NCBI GenBank assembly: GCA_012033105.1
Contig: JAAUPN010000002.1
Coordinates: forward strand, 1 to 52,275
Reading direction: 5' to 3'
Origin: Coleofasciculaceae cyanobacterium RL_1_1
GTDB lineage: Bacteria; Cyanobacteriota; Cyanobacteriia; Cyanobacteriales; Geitlerinemataceae
Length of the DNA stretch: 52,275 bases
Shown here: positions 29,746 through 38,971 of the stretch, piece after piece
How the letters are laid out: every line of letters starts with the position of its first letter
Numbering within the stretch: position 1 is the first letter of the stretch
Notes under the pieces: model-generated
The model's database searches: none
Told to the model about the DNA's origin: nothing
Seen by the model: the letters and a program-made list of their open reading frames with translations, nothing else
Made by a program: the position numbers and the translations under genes

Positions 29746-30005
29746 AGTGCGTTCGTCGCTGTGTTGGGTAAGAGGCTAAACGGGTGGATGTATCGTGGTG
29801 TGGTTTGCTTGGCGATCCGTCGGGATCTACGGATCTGTACGATCTATCTCTGGCTTGGAGAGAGAACGGTTCGCCTGCACACGATAATCGCTGGTCTGTA
29901 TTTTAGCGAGTTCGCGATCGCGGGCTGGTTCGGTTCACCCAATGGGGACAAACTGGGGGAGGACAGTGGTGACCCGATGCCGCCCTGCCTGCCACCGCAG
30001 TTTGG

Positions 30006-30978
30006 TTAATTGCAACGACGCAACACATAATCGACAAGACCATCTAGAGCGTCTTTGGACTCTGACGGCTCTAGGTGTCCGAGATTTTGGCGGGCGATTT
30101 CGGCGTGGTGTCTGGCGAGGTCGCGCGATCGCTCAATGCCGCCAGTTTCATGCACGATCGTCAGGGCGCGATCAAGATCCTGGTCTTCTGCAAATTCTCG
30201 CGCGATCAGGGTTTCGAGACTCGGTTGCTCTTCGAGGGCGTAGAGTACCGGAGCCGTGAGATGACCACTCCGTAGATCGGAGGCTGCCGGTTTCCCGAGA
30301 GTTTCGCTCGATTCGGTAAAGTCGAGAATGTCATCAACAATCTGAAACGCAAGCCCTAGGTGGCGACCGTACTCAAATAACTGATCGACGCGATCGCGAG
30401 CGATCCCACTCAAGATCCCGGCAGCCTTACCACTATTCGCCAACAAACGACGCCGTTTTGCAATAGCTTTTCTCAAGATACGCCTCGAAGGTTAAATCCG
30501 AATCAAACCGGCTTAACCCTTGCTGAATTTCGCCCTCGGCCAAATCCATAATCACCTTCGAGAGCAGCTTCACGACCTCGAGATTATCAAGATTCGCGAG
30601 ATACCACGACGACTGAGCAAACAAAAAGTCGCCCGCTAGTACCGCAATTCGATTGTTAAAACTGCTATGTACCGTCGGGATTCCACGGCGCGTTTCCGAC
30701 TCATCGAGCACATCGTCATGAACCAGGCTCGCGGTATGGATCATTTCCGTAATCTCCGCGAGACGGCGATGACGCGCAGTGATCTCTCCATCCGCCATCG
30801 TGGCGCGAGCGATGAGAAGAACGACAGCCGGTCTCAGTTGCTTACCCCCCACTTGGAACAAATGCTCGGCGGCGGCACTCAAAATTGGATGGCGGGCTCC
30901 AATAAGCTGCCGCAGATTGTGATTAAGGGTCTTGAGGTCTTCCTCAACGGGAGCGAGAAGAGTGGCAACTGAGGTCAT
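30006..30978 (-). CDS. sds: Solanesyl diphosphate synthase-type trans-prenyltransferase (frame break near 30446)
   Basis: This long-chain polyprenyl diphosphate synthase condenses isopentenyl diphosphate units, most likely to make the side chain of plastoquinone. The first aspartate-rich motif is [10 protein letters not shown] (Asp88, 89 and 92) and the second is [13 protein letters not shown]. The frame from 30978 ends early at KTASFVGE. The continuation [16 protein letters not shown] lies in the adjacent frame to 30006. Removing one A from the A3 run at 30445-30447 restores a single 323-residue protein of the normal family length. Because this enzyme should be essential in a phototroph, the break is best explained as sequence error. 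It is divergent from the alpha/beta hydrolase at 31211 and upstream of clpP. Confidence 0.93.
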
Positions 30979-31210
30979 CGATGCTCCGAATCAAAACGGA
31001 ATTTACGAAAGTTTACATATCCCTTACATATTTTAAGACAACCCCGTCGATCTAGCACGAAATTATGATCGAGATGCGTCTCCGATCGTGCAATCTAGGC
31101 ATGTCAAGACCCGATCTTGTCTGTTACGATTTGTGAACTTACTCACGTCACCTTGTCCCACTGGCGTTTTATCTCTCTCGCGTTGCGATTGTTTTGGCGA
31201 GCTGACTGTT

Positions 31211-32155
31211 ATGACTTTTACTGCTCCGACCCCAGCTTCTCTTTCCAGTACCGAGCCCGAAGCTCTGCTGTTTGCCGATCGCGTTTGGGACTGGCACGGT
31301 TTTAAGATTGGCTATCAGCACCAGGGAGATCAGGGTGCTGCGATCGTGCTTGTGCATGGTTTCGGAGCGTCTAGCGGTCACTGGCGCAAGAATATTCCGA
31401 CCTGGGCGCGATCATTTCGCGTGTTTGCGATCGACCTCATCGGCTTCGGCACTTCTCACAAACCCACACCGGGGATCGGCATCGACTACACCTTTGAAAC
31501 CTGGGGATCGCTGCTGGCTGATTTTTGTCGGGACATCATCGGTGAGCCCGCCTTTTTTGTCGCCAACTCGATCGGCTGTATTGCGGCGATGCAAACGGCT
31601 GTGATCTCGCCCAAGCTTGTGCGCGGTATCGTCCAGCTCAATTGCTCCCTACGCCTACTGCACGATCGCCGTCGTGACCGGCAAAACCCGCTTAAGCGCT
31701 ACGGTACCAGCTTTGTGCAAAACCTTCTTGCGATCCCCGCGATCGGTGAATTCTTCTTCAGTCGTGTCGCGACTGCCAAAACTGTCCGCGCGGCCTTATC
31801 CCAAGCCTATATCCGCAAAACCGCCATCACCAATGATCTGATCGAGATGCTGCTCGCCCCATCGCGATCACCCCGTGCCTGGGAAGTCTTCGTCGCTTTT
31901 ACCCGGTACTCCCAAGGGCCACTCCCAGAAGATCTTCTGCCCTTGCTATCTTGCCGCACCCTGTTGGTTTGGGGCGATCGTGATCCCTGGGAGCCCGTAG
32001 CCCTGGCGCGTCAGCTTGCCGAATTTTCGAGCGTCGATGATTTCGTTGAACTACCCGGCGTGGGTCACTGCCCCCAAGATGAAGCTCCCGAAATGGTCAA
32101 TCCGATCGTTGAGCAATGGATCTTAAAGCAGTGCACTCTTGCGATCTCATCCTGA
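31211..32155 (+). CDS. Alpha/beta hydrolase
   Basis: The protein has 314 residues from the ATG at 31211, and the 41 codons further upstream read as non-coding. The fold shows the oxyanion loop VLVHGFGASSGHW, the nucleophile elbow with Ser in VANSIGCIAA, acid Asp in VWGDRDPWEP and His in GVGHCPQDEAP. The overall layout (ALLFADRVWDWHGFKIGYQ, then a cap rich in Arg, then ARQLAEFSS) is like the cyanobacterial and plastid group that includes chlorophyll dephytylases and pheophytinase-like enzymes. That function is a guess from family resemblance. It is divergent from sds. Confidence 0.9.
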   Translation: MTFTAPTPASLSSTEPEALLFADRVWDWHGFKIGYQHQGDQGAAIVLVHGFGASSGHWRKNIPTWARSFRVFAIDLIGFGTSHKPTPGIGIDYTFETWGSLLADFCRDIIGEPAFFVANSIGCIAAMQTAVISPKLVRGIVQLNCSLRLLHDRRRDRQNPLKRYGTSFVQNLLAIPAIGEFFFSRVATAKTVRAALSQAYIRKTAITNDLIEMLLAPSRSPRAWEVFVAFTRYSQGPLPEDLLPLLSCRTLLVWGDRDPWEPVALARQLAEFSSVDDFVELPGVGHCPQDEAPEMVNPIVEQWILKQCTLAISS

Positions 32156-32636
32156 TATCTCATCCTGAAGCCTCATTTTAATCATCCTCATGAATACTGC
32201 CAGCACGCGAGTGGTTACCTTGATTCATCAGGATTCCTAAGAAAAAATCATGGGTAACATAATAAAAATCAAGTAACTTTAAAACTAAAGTACTTGTCAA
32301 ACTTAGATAAGTCAGTCTATAAGTAGAAACACGGTTGGCGCACAAGCAAAAAAAGATCCTAGACTGCTAAGTAGACCCAGAAAATTAAGTCGTGCTTTAG
32401 CTGAAGATCGCACTTCGACTACGCTCAGTGCTCATTGCTCTCTTACTTCGCACAAACCGTCATTTTTTAGCTTGGACTACTTAACACTATCCAGCTAGGT
32501 CATGAAAGTAGGTTGTGAAGTGACCATCCTTTCAACATTCTCTGTCGATTGAAATAGCACGCGACCTCGAACCATAAAATCGCGCCTTTGAATCGACCGT
32601 CACTGCATTAAAGATTTACACAATAAAAGAGGATAC
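32156..32636. other. Gap with dispersed-repeat fragment
   Basis: No gene is visible in this 481-bp gap. CACTTCGACTACGCTCAGTG near 32411-32430 belongs to the same kind of dispersed cyanobacterial repeat as the tandem core at 28112. A near-perfect hairpin (CAAGTAACTTTA against TAAAGTACTTG) lies at 32270-32296. The promoter of the DUF4327 gene should be near the right end. Confidence 0.5.
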
Positions 32637-32855
32637 ATGAACCATCCGGTGAAGCACCCCATGGTGAAGTTTCAACGACAAGTTCAATCTCTGATTGACT
32701 CCAAAGCGGTTCGTCCCAGCGATAGTATTTGGAAAATTGCCCTGCTTTTTGGCTCTGACTGGGCTCGAATCAAGCAAGATTTACTAGAGTTTGGCTTTAC
32801 GATGCAAGACCCTTTGTCTGAACTGTTGCTGGTCGAGGGTTGGGACGAAGATTAA
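32637..32855 (+). CDS. DUF4327 family small protein, 72 aa
   Basis: The sequence MNHPVKHPMVKFQRQV...SDSIWKIALLFGSDW...FTMQDPLSELL...WDED matches what I recall of the cyanobacterial DUF4327 family of about 70 residues and unknown function. A clear ribosome-binding site (AAAGAGGATAC) stands before the ATG. The protein is soluble, with two predicted helices and an acidic C-terminus. It stands alone, in a region otherwise empty of genes on both sides. Confidence 0.85.
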   Translation: MNHPVKHPMVKFQRQVQSLIDSKAVRPSDSIWKIALLFGSDWARIKQDLLEFGFTMQDPLSELLLVEGWDED

Positions 32856-33354
32856 AGCCTGAGTCGGTCAGTGTAATTGAGCTGAGTTAAACCGTAGAAC
32901 TTAAGCTTACGGGTCATAAGATAAGTCGAAGGCTTCTGCGGTCTACCGTGTCTGCTTATCGGCTTGATCTATCCTGAGTTTTGGCAGATTGCGTTTTTCA
33001 CGATCGCAGTCTTCAAGGCTGCGGTTTAACTCTGCTCAGTACTCCAGAAATCCGGTTGTCAATCCGTCCAAACAAATCTGATTTTTGCGATGTCAATGGC
33101 TTATTTGATACTCAAAATATAGCAACAAGCAATTGTATTAGGACTCACAAAAAAAGCTGAGAGTCCTGAGCAGAGTCGTTGGCGTAGCCTTCACGCAGTG
33201 ATATAGTGCGGTTTTTCGTTGACCCGAACTCACGCTATCTAAGCTTCACGACTTGAGCCTTGCCTAGTAATCCGAGCCTGCAAGTATTATCCAGAGGAAA
33301 AAGTAGTTTCTAGTTTTCCAGCAGTTCTGAGGACGGACTCGATCTAAGCGCGAA
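32856..33354. other. Convergent gap between DUF4327 and ccmO
   Basis: No gene is seen. AGGACTC at 33140-33146 and GAGTCCT at 33161-33167 form a weak stem around an A-rich loop that may end ccmO transcription from the other strand. GGCGTAGCCTTCACGCAG near 33181 looks like a fragment of a dispersed cyanobacterial repeat. Confidence 0.4.
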
Positions 33355-34248
33355 CTAGAAGAGTTCGCTCGGATCATCGACGCGCTTGACGGATGGCATC
33401 CGCCCCACTTCAATTTCAACCGGAATGGCTTCCTCTTCCTCGATCGGAGTCGCTTCACGTTCAACCTGGGGCAGCTCAAGCGGACGCCGGGTTTCCTCTT
33501 GAAGCGTTGTTGTCGAGATGGTGTTGAGATTTGGCAGAGGTGTTTCGGCCTGATCGAGCCAGTAGTTCGCGACGGGGATAATGGTTTCGAGATCGTCGAG
33601 CAAACGCGGAATGACCATCACAGCATGAAGCTCGCCGATACGCTCCGCCTCATGCATTCCCGCTTCGATCGCCACTGCGACATTGGCGACCGTTCCGCGA
33701 ATAATTGCTGTACACAGACCATCCCCGATCGTTTCGTACGATGCCAATTGCACGTCTGCTGACTTCAGCATCATGTCCGCAGCACCGACCATTGCGGGAA
33801 AACCGCGTGTTTCGAGCAGGCCGATCGCCCGGTTGCTCAGACGCGAGGAGCCACGCCGTTCGGACACCATATCCGCGAGGCGACTCCCCAGCGGAAAGAT
33901 GACTTCCAGATTCGGCATCGGACGCGGAATCACGAGCTTCGAGACCAACTGATCAAACTGTTCAGCAGTACGCGCCCCTTCCTCAACGGCGAGTTTGACA
34001 TCGGGATACCGCCCTCGGATGATCGCTGTACAGTGTCCGCCACCAATTTTCTCGTAGCCCACCAGTACCACATCGGACGATTTCACCATCATGTCTGCTG
34101 TGCCAACGATCGCCGGAAAGCTACAAGTAGAGACCAATCCGAGTGCGTAATCTTGGTACTTATAGCGTTGGCGTGGCGGTCGGACGGGAAGGGTTGCGGG
34201 GTTGGATCGCGAGGGGTGAGCGGAGGAGTTGAGCCGGAGTTGAGACAT
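33355..34248 (-). CDS. ccmO: Carboxysome shell protein CcmO (two BMC domains)
   Basis: CcmO is a minor, tandem-domain shell protein needed to build beta-carboxysomes. From the ATG at 34248 (MSQLRLNSSAHPS) it has 297 residues. BMC domain 1 spans about 34-115 (ALGLVSTCSFPAIVGTADMMVKSSDVVLVGYE, GHCTAIIRG) and BMC domain 2 about 140-215 (AIGLLETRGFPAMVGAADMMLKSADVQLASYE, GLCTAIIRG). Each ends in an (A/V)IPRP or VIPRL turn. A Glu-rich tail of about 60 residues follows. The 42 codons upstream to 34374 have no family match. No ccmK, L, M or N is near, which is usual for ccmO in many beta-cyanobacteria. Confidence 0.95.
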   Translation of the reverse strand: MSQLRLNSSAHPSRSNPATLPVRPPRQRYKYQDYALGLVSTCSFPAIVGTADMMVKSSDVVLVGYEKIGGGHCTAIIRGRYPDVKLAVEEGARTAEQFDQLVSKLVIPRPMPNLEVIFPLGSRLADMVSERRGSSRLSNRAIGLLETRGFPAMVGAADMMLKSADVQLASYETIGDGLCTAIIRGTVANVAVAIEAGMHEAERIGELHAVMVIPRLLDDLETIIPVANYWLDQAETPLPNLNTISTTTLQEETRRPLELPQVEREATPIEEEEAIPVEIEVGRMPSVKRVDDPSELF

Positions 34249-34440
34249 AGAGAACGCGATCTCCGTGAGCGGGGGACGCGAGAGGGGGACGCTTCCACAA
34301 CGATCGGAAACTATAGGCTTATTTATCTGGAATCCTGGAATTCCCCGTGACTGACAATAGGAGTTTTCGTGCAAGTTCGGGTAGTGGATTGCTGTTTGTG
34401 CTGATGTCCCAGTATTCCAGATTGCAGCAAGATGACAAAT

Positions 34441-34908
34441 CTATTGGGTGCAAGCGTGCAGTAACCAACCCAGGATAAAGCCAAGGCTGCCATACCGCAG
34501 CCCAAACCAGACGGGTTCGCGTAGGCCAGACCAGGAGAATAGGCTGCTTTCGAGGTTCAGTTCAAGCTGTTCGAGTTGATCGCGGATTTGGGCGAGTTGA
34601 TCGCGATCGCCGGAGCCTGAACGCGATTCTGAACGGCGGTTGACGTGAGTGATCGCCTGTAACTCGGCGTGGAGCTGATCGCGCTGCTGGCGATCGCGCT
34701 GAATTTGTCGATACCGGGCGTCGAGTGCGGCGAGGGATTCGGCGATCGCTTCAAATTCTTTGACAAATTCGCGCTCGAAGTCGCGATCGGACTCATTGAT
34801 ATCAGCGATATCGGCGGGCTTGATCTCAGGTTCGGGCGGTTGGCGATCGGGGAACGATGAGGAGGCTGTAGTCGGAGTTACGGCGCGATCGTCATCAGGT
34901 AGAGTCAT
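34441..34908 (-). CDS. Coiled-coil protein with C-terminal membrane anchor
   Basis: Taken from ATG 34908 (MTLPDDDRAV) this is a 155-residue protein. A disordered acidic N-terminus of about 40 residues precedes a long, strongly charged coiled coil (about 45-125, heptads with many Gln, Arg and Glu). A single hydrophobic segment near the C-terminus (VWFGLRYGSLGFILGWLLHA) probably anchors it to a membrane with the coil in the cytosol. I do not recognise a named family. It lies about 190 bp upstream of ccmO on the same strand, so it may share a transcript with it. A role in carboxysomes is not supported by anything else. Confidence 0.65.
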   Translation of the reverse strand: MTLPDDDRAVTPTTASSSFPDRQPPEPEIKPADIADINESDRDFEREFVKEFEAIAESLAALDARYRQIQRDRQQRDQLHAELQAITHVNRRSESRSGSGDRDQLAQIRDQLEQLELNLESSLFSWSGLREPVWFGLRYGSLGFILGWLLHACTQ

Positions 34909-34956
34909 GCTGTCTTCGGAACGGCGGAGCGCAGGAGCGTAGCAATCGTAAACTAT

Positions 34957-34987
34957 CAAAAAAAACCTGGTGTAGTACCAGAGTTTT
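34957..34987 (-). terminator. Probable minus-strand intrinsic terminator
   Basis: On the minus strand CTGGT pairs with ACCAG around a 5-base loop (34967-34981), flanked by AAAAC and GTTTT that can extend the stem, and is followed by a T-rich run. It would end transcripts coming from lptC or the 31-codon frame at 35141. Confidence 0.6.
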
Positions 34988-35140
34988 GTGGATGTTTAGA
35001 ATTGAGCGTTGTTGGATTTAGTGGTTTTAGATTGAGGCTTGACGAATCGATCGCATGTCGCCATTGACATTGCGATCGATGTCGCGATTGAGCTTGTCTA
35101 AGTTCTGAACATGGGGACACTATTGATACAAACGGAATTG

Positions 35141-35236
35141 TTAACCTCCGATCGAGAATGCACCAATGATGAGCGCTGATAACAGCAAGCCCGGAGAGAG
35201 CAGCAAGGCAAGCATCAAGAAGTCGTGAGTAGACAT
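35141..35236 (-). CDS. Possible 31-residue single-helix membrane peptide
   Basis: From ATG 35236 a frame of 31 codons encodes MSTHDF, one hydrophobic helix (LMLALLLSPGLLLSALIIGAF) and SIGG. Its size and form recall the one-helix subunits of photosystems, cytochrome b6f and NDH-1, but I cannot match it to any named one. A terminator follows at 34957-34987. The codons upstream of this ATG, back to 35476, read as non-coding and run into lptC. The weak RBS lowers my confidence. Confidence 0.4.
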   Translation of the reverse strand: MSTHDFLMLALLLSPGLLLSALIIGAFSIGG

Positions 35237-35456
35237 AAGATTTAGAGCCGGAATGATGGGTGTGCAGGGATTGGCATTGATGAGCCGTGCTTGATCAGCT
35301 TGGCATTGGCAAAGTGATACACGCCGTAGGCTGGCCTTACTCGCAATGTGCCAGATTGGGCGATCGCTACCTTTATAGTGGCGCACCAATTCGCTAACCG
35401 TAGCCGGGAGTTGTCGAAATCGTCGCTTAACTTTGCGATTTTTAAGATCGATCGCG

Positions 35457-36626
35457 TTAAAACCCCAAACTGCCATCCGGGGTAATTTCCGTCACCACAT
35501 CTCCCCCAGTCACAACAAACGTTTGAGCCTCAAGCTTGCCTTCCGCCTGCGGGCCATACAGGACAAATTGCGGCTCCGATTGGCGATACACCACATTTCC
35601 GACCGCATTGAAGGTCTGCGTCGCCACAAACCAGGTCAAATTATCCGCCGTCATACGCGATTGGTTAGCATTCGCCAGCGCTTCAATACCACCCGTTAAT
35701 TCCAGCACCTCATCCGCCACATTAAACTTGCCGCGCTGACCCAATAGCGACACCTGATTCTCACGATTGATAATCGTGAGCGGTACTTCGGACGACAGAA
35801 CCTGCCCCGGCAGATCCCACTGTAATCGCTCACTGCTCAGGCTCACTGGTGGATCGCTAAAGATAAGCTGGGCGCTACCGTCGAGGATGATGAGCTTGAC
35901 CCCTAAATCTAAACTTCCTTTCGTGGCCGTGCCACGATCAGCCACTGTTGCCGCCTCGCCCTCGCCCTCATAGCGCTCAACAACAAGATTGCCGTCCGCC
36001 AAAACCATCTCCTCATCCATCTGCCACGTACCCCGATCGGCACGCAGGGTCATGCGTGGATCTTTTGTTTCGATCAAGACCTCCTTACTGAGGTTCAAGA
36101 TGCGATCGGCCTCCAGCAATTCACCCGCCTGAGCCGTCAGACTGCCATCTTCATGAATGGCCTTCAGGTTGCCCTTAAATATCATCCGATCATCATCGGG
36201 CAACCACTCTACCTCATCCGCTGAAAACACCGTCCCATCCTTCCGATCGACAACCTCAATCTCACCCGTCAGAACGATGCGATCGCCATTTTGCGACAGC
36301 ACCCCCTCACGCGCTTTCGCATCGTAGGCGTACTCCCCATCGTTATAAAGCTTGCCGCTGAGACTCGAGGCCGTCGCAATTTTGCGATCTTTGCTATACG
36401 TGACACGCTGCGCCAGCAGTGACCAGCGCTTTTTGCCATCACGATCAATTTGTTCTAGCGTTACGTCGTTAAACGTGAGCGCCGGATCAAAATTACGGGA
36501 CGACGGTTTTTGAGCATCGCTCGATGCTTCTTCCGGATTGCGGCTACAACTGGATAAACAGAAAAGCAAACTCAGAAGACTGATCCAGCCGATCGAAGAT
36601 CGGACTAACCGCTCGTTACTAACCAC
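35457..36626 (-). CDS. lptC: LPS export protein LptC (long cyanobacterial form)
   Basis: LptC is part of the bridge that carries lipopolysaccharide from the inner membrane to the outer membrane. A signal-anchor or lipoprotein leader ends in LSSC (Cys27). A long all-beta region follows with OstA/LptC features (DVTLEQIDRDGKKRWSLLAQRVTYS, FSADEVEWLPDDDRMIFKGNL, MTADNLTWFVATQTFNAVGNVVY). At 389 residues it is about twice the enterobacterial LptC, as usual in cyanobacteria, where LptC- and LptA-like segments are combined. The start codon is GTG at 36626, 5 bases after the ccaA stop, so the two form an operon. No lptA, lptB or lptF is next to it here. Confidence 0.88.
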   Translation of the reverse strand: MVSNERLVRSSIGWISLLSLLFCLSSCSRNPEEASSDAQKPSSRNFDPALTFNDVTLEQIDRDGKKRWSLLAQRVTYSKDRKIATASSLSGKLYNDGEYAYDAKAREGVLSQNGDRIVLTGEIEVVDRKDGTVFSADEVEWLPDDDRMIFKGNLKAIHEDGSLTAQAGELLEADRILNLSKEVLIETKDPRMTLRADRGTWQMDEEMVLADGNLVVERYEGEGEAATVADRGTATKGSLDLGVKLIILDGSAQLIFSDPPVSLSSERLQWDLPGQVLSSEVPLTIINRENQVSLLGQRGKFNVADEVLELTGGIEALANANQSRMTADNLTWFVATQTFNAVGNVVYRQSEPQFVLYGPQAEGKLEAQTFVVTGGDVVTEITPDGSLGF

Positions 36627-36631
36627 TGGTG

Positions 36632-37417
36632 TTAACCGCTGACAGAGAAGGTATCTGTTTCACCATACCAATCTTGCAAGCTGGATGTCTGAAGCGATGT
36701 CTGAAGCGATGTCTGAAGCGCTGTCTGAGGCATTGTGTAGGGAATCGGGCAACCCTCGATCGGGTTGCGATCCTCTAAAACGCTTTCTGCAATGGACTGA
36801 TAGTCCGGCTTGATATAGGAATGCGTCGCCTCGTCGTAGGTTAAAACCTCGCCATTTTCGATGTTATAAATCCAGCCGTAGATTTTGAGTTTGCCTTGAT
36901 GCAGGCGCGATCGCACCACCGGATAAGTTTGGAGATTGTCGATTTGCACCAGCACATTCTCCGCCACCAGCGTCTCAACCAACTCATCCCCCTCACAATG
37001 AGGGTACGTATCACGTACCAAGCGGCGAGTCGATTCCGCGTGCTTGAGCCAGTCATAGACCAGTGGCATATCCGCTTGCAGTTTATTGAGCTTGAGCAGC
37101 CCCTTCATCGCACCACAATGGGAATGACCGCAGACAATGACCTGGCGAATATCGAGCGCTTGTAACGCATACTCCAACGTACCGCCCTCACCGCCATTGG
37201 CCGCACCGTAGGGGGGGATGATATTGCCCGCATTCCGAATCACGAATAACTCGCCGACCTCGGTTTGGGTAATGAGCGTGGGATCAACGCGCGAATCGGA
37301 GCAGCAGATAAAAAGCACACGGGGTTTTTGCCCGTGGGAAAGCTGTTCGAGCAAATCATGATGCGTCGCAACATAGCTCTGTTTGAATTTATCTAGCCCA
37401 CGAATTAGTTTCTTCAC
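36632..37417 (-). CDS. ccaA: Beta-carbonic anhydrase (CcaA/IcfA type)
   Basis: This enzyme interconverts bicarbonate and CO2, in beta-carboxysomes supplying CO2 to Rubisco. Zinc ligands are Cys39 (CCSDSR), His98 and Cys101 (GHSHCGAM), with the Asp41-Arg43 dyad of the active site. The core spans about 1-210. The C-terminal extension, which in the carboxysomal group mediates targeting, contains LQTS repeated three times, encoded by a 12-bp tandem repeat (36684-36719). It has 261 residues, close to the 272-274 of characterised carboxysomal members. The gene lies upstream of lptC with a 5-base gap and is divergent from psbO. Assignment to the carboxysome is inference from the family and the extension. 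Confidence 0.92.
   Translation of the reverse strand: MKKLIRGLDKFKQSYVATHHDLLEQLSHGQKPRVLFICCSDSRVDPTLITQTEVGELFVIRNAGNIIPPYGAANGGEGGTLEYALQALDIRQVIVCGHSHCGAMKGLLKLNKLQADMPLVYDWLKHAESTRRLVRDTYPHCEGDELVETLVAENVLVQIDNLQTYPVVRSRLHQGKLKIYGWIYNIENGEVLTYDEATHSYIKPDYQSIAESVLEDRNPIEGCPIPYTMPQTALQTSLQTSLQTSSLQDWYGETDTFSVSG
36684..36731. repeat. In-frame 12-bp tandem repeat in ccaA
   Basis: GATGTCTGAAGC occurs three times exactly (36684-36695, 36696-36707, 36708-36719) and a fourth time with two changes (36720-36731). It is in frame and adds LQTS units to the C-terminal extension. Confidence 0.9.
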
Positions 37418-38018
37418 CGTCGATCGCCTAGGGTCAAAATTGTAGAAAGTCTGGAAAATATAGCCGCAGAGTTAATCTGCTAGGGGTCATTATCCGACAC
37501 TGCGATCGCTTTTGTTCACAGAGAACGTAATCTCACTGATAATTCATCGATTAAGTTCTAGTGATTAAGTTCTTACAGTTGGCGAATTCTTGGCGCAACA
37601 CGGATCGAGACCCCGATGAACCCAATAAAACGCCACTCTCCCAACCAAATCGAGGCATTGTTTAGCCGATCTCGCTCCCCAATCCCACCCGCGATCGCCC
37701 TCTCCAAACCCATCGATCGCCGTTACCACAACCATCCATCCGGGAACCGATCCCCACTAACTTCACGGCCAGCACCACACACCAAGGGAAGCCCCCGCAC
37801 AGCCAAATCGCTTTTCAGGCATTTTCGAGCGTGATGTTCGCAAAACTTAACGGATCTCAAGACACTTAGCCTCGATCGAGGGTCGCACGTCCTGGTATTC
37901 TCAATTCGGTACGTCCGCCGCCTCAAACGGCCATAGACAACCAAACCTTGCGCCTTCGAGCATTTTTTATAAAGCAGCGCATAACTGGATTTATACAGAA
38001 TCGTAAAAAGAATTAACC
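37418..38018. promoter_or_regulatory. Divergent control region between ccaA and psbO
   Basis: No gene is supported in these 601 bp. GATTAAGTTCT occurs twice in direct orientation, at 37549-37559 and 37563-37573 (14 bp start to start), which could be a double operator site. TATAAA at 37968-37973 is a candidate psbO -10 box but lacks a well-spaced -35 box. An open frame at 37616-37834 is Pro/Ser/Arg-rich and looks like chance. Confidence 0.4.
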
Positions 38019-38849
38019 ATGAGATATCGCGCATTAGTGGCGGCACTTGCTGCAATATGCCTCAGTGTCTTAACAGCCTGCGGCGGCGAAGAAATTAGTC
38101 TACTGAGTGACCAACCCTTCACCTACAAACAAATCGTGAACACGGGGCTAGCCAATAGCTGCCCCCGTTTGCCCGAGACCGCTCGCGGCACGTTCGAGCT
38201 GACCCCCGGATCACCTTACATCCTGACCGATCTTTGCCTACAGCCGACCAGCTACTTCGTCAAAGAAGAGCCCGTCAACAAGCGCAAAGAAGCCGAATTT
38301 ATCGGTGGCCGTGCCCTCACGCGCTACACCTCCTCGCTAGAGCAAATCACTGGCGATCTGGGTCTAAACGATGAAGGCGTCGTTACCTTTAAGGAAAAAT
38401 TCGGTATCGACTTCCAGGCAATCACCGTTCAGCTTCCCGGCGGCGAACAAGTCCCGATGCTGTTCACAATTAAAGACCTCGAAGCGACCACCTCGCCCGG
38501 TCAAACCAACATCAACACCTCAACAGACCTACGCGGTTCCTATCGTGTTCCGTCTTACCGTGGCGCCACCTTCCTTGATCCCAAGGGTCGCGGTGAATCC
38601 ACCGGGTACGATAACGCTGTCGCCCTGCCCGCAACGGATAACGAAGAAATCATTCGTGAAAACGTGAAGCGCACCGATGTGCTCTCGGGTGAAATGGAAC
38701 TGCAAGTCTCGCAGGTTAATAGCGAAACTGGAGAGGTCGCTGGTGTGTTTGAAGCGATTCAGCCCTCGGATACTGATCTTGGCGCTCAAGATCCCGAAGA
38801 GGTGAAACTGCGTGGTGTGTTCTACGGTCGCATCGAAGCTTCGACCTAG
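38019..38849 (+). CDS. psbO: Photosystem II manganese-stabilising protein PsbO
   Basis: PsbO is the 33-kDa extrinsic lumenal subunit that stabilises the Mn4CaO5 cluster. The 276-residue precursor starts with a Sec signal peptide (RALVAALAAICLSVLTACG), with a lipobox-like LTAC, as several cyanobacterial PsbO leaders have. The mature protein starts near FTYKQIVNTGLANSCPRL, the family signature, with the disulfide Cys pair (SCPRL and DLCLQP). Later marks are KRKEAEFIGG, TVQLPGGEQVPMLFTIKDL, GSYRVPSYRG and the C-terminal KLRGVFYGRIE. It is followed by a very strong terminator. It is monocistronic and divergent from ccaA. Confidence 0.97.
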   Translation: MRYRALVAALAAICLSVLTACGGEEISLLSDQPFTYKQIVNTGLANSCPRLPETARGTFELTPGSPYILTDLCLQPTSYFVKEEPVNKRKEAEFIGGRALTRYTSSLEQITGDLGLNDEGVVTFKEKFGIDFQAITVQLPGGEQVPMLFTIKDLEATTSPGQTNINTSTDLRGSYRVPSYRGATFLDPKGRGESTGYDNAVALPATDNEEIIRENVKRTDVLSGEMELQVSQVNSETGEVAGVFEAIQPSDTDLGAQDPEEVKLRGVFYGRIEAST

Positions 38850-38971
38850 GCTTGTTTCGTGGTGCGTAGTTTGTGCGGTTCGCGATGAAGTCTTGATTGA
38901 GTCAACGAGGCGGCTAATACCAGGTCGTTGCTGATCGCGCCTTGACGATCTACGTTGAATGTCACGGACGA

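Noticed and set aside
35141-35476. 111-residue version of the frame containing the 31-residue peptide
   Set aside because: The upstream 80 codons overlap the end of lptC and read as non-coding. Only the last 31 look protein-like.
37616-37834. 72-codon frame upstream of psbO
   Set aside because: Pro, Ser and Arg-rich translation of HIP1-containing non-coding sequence, with no RBS.
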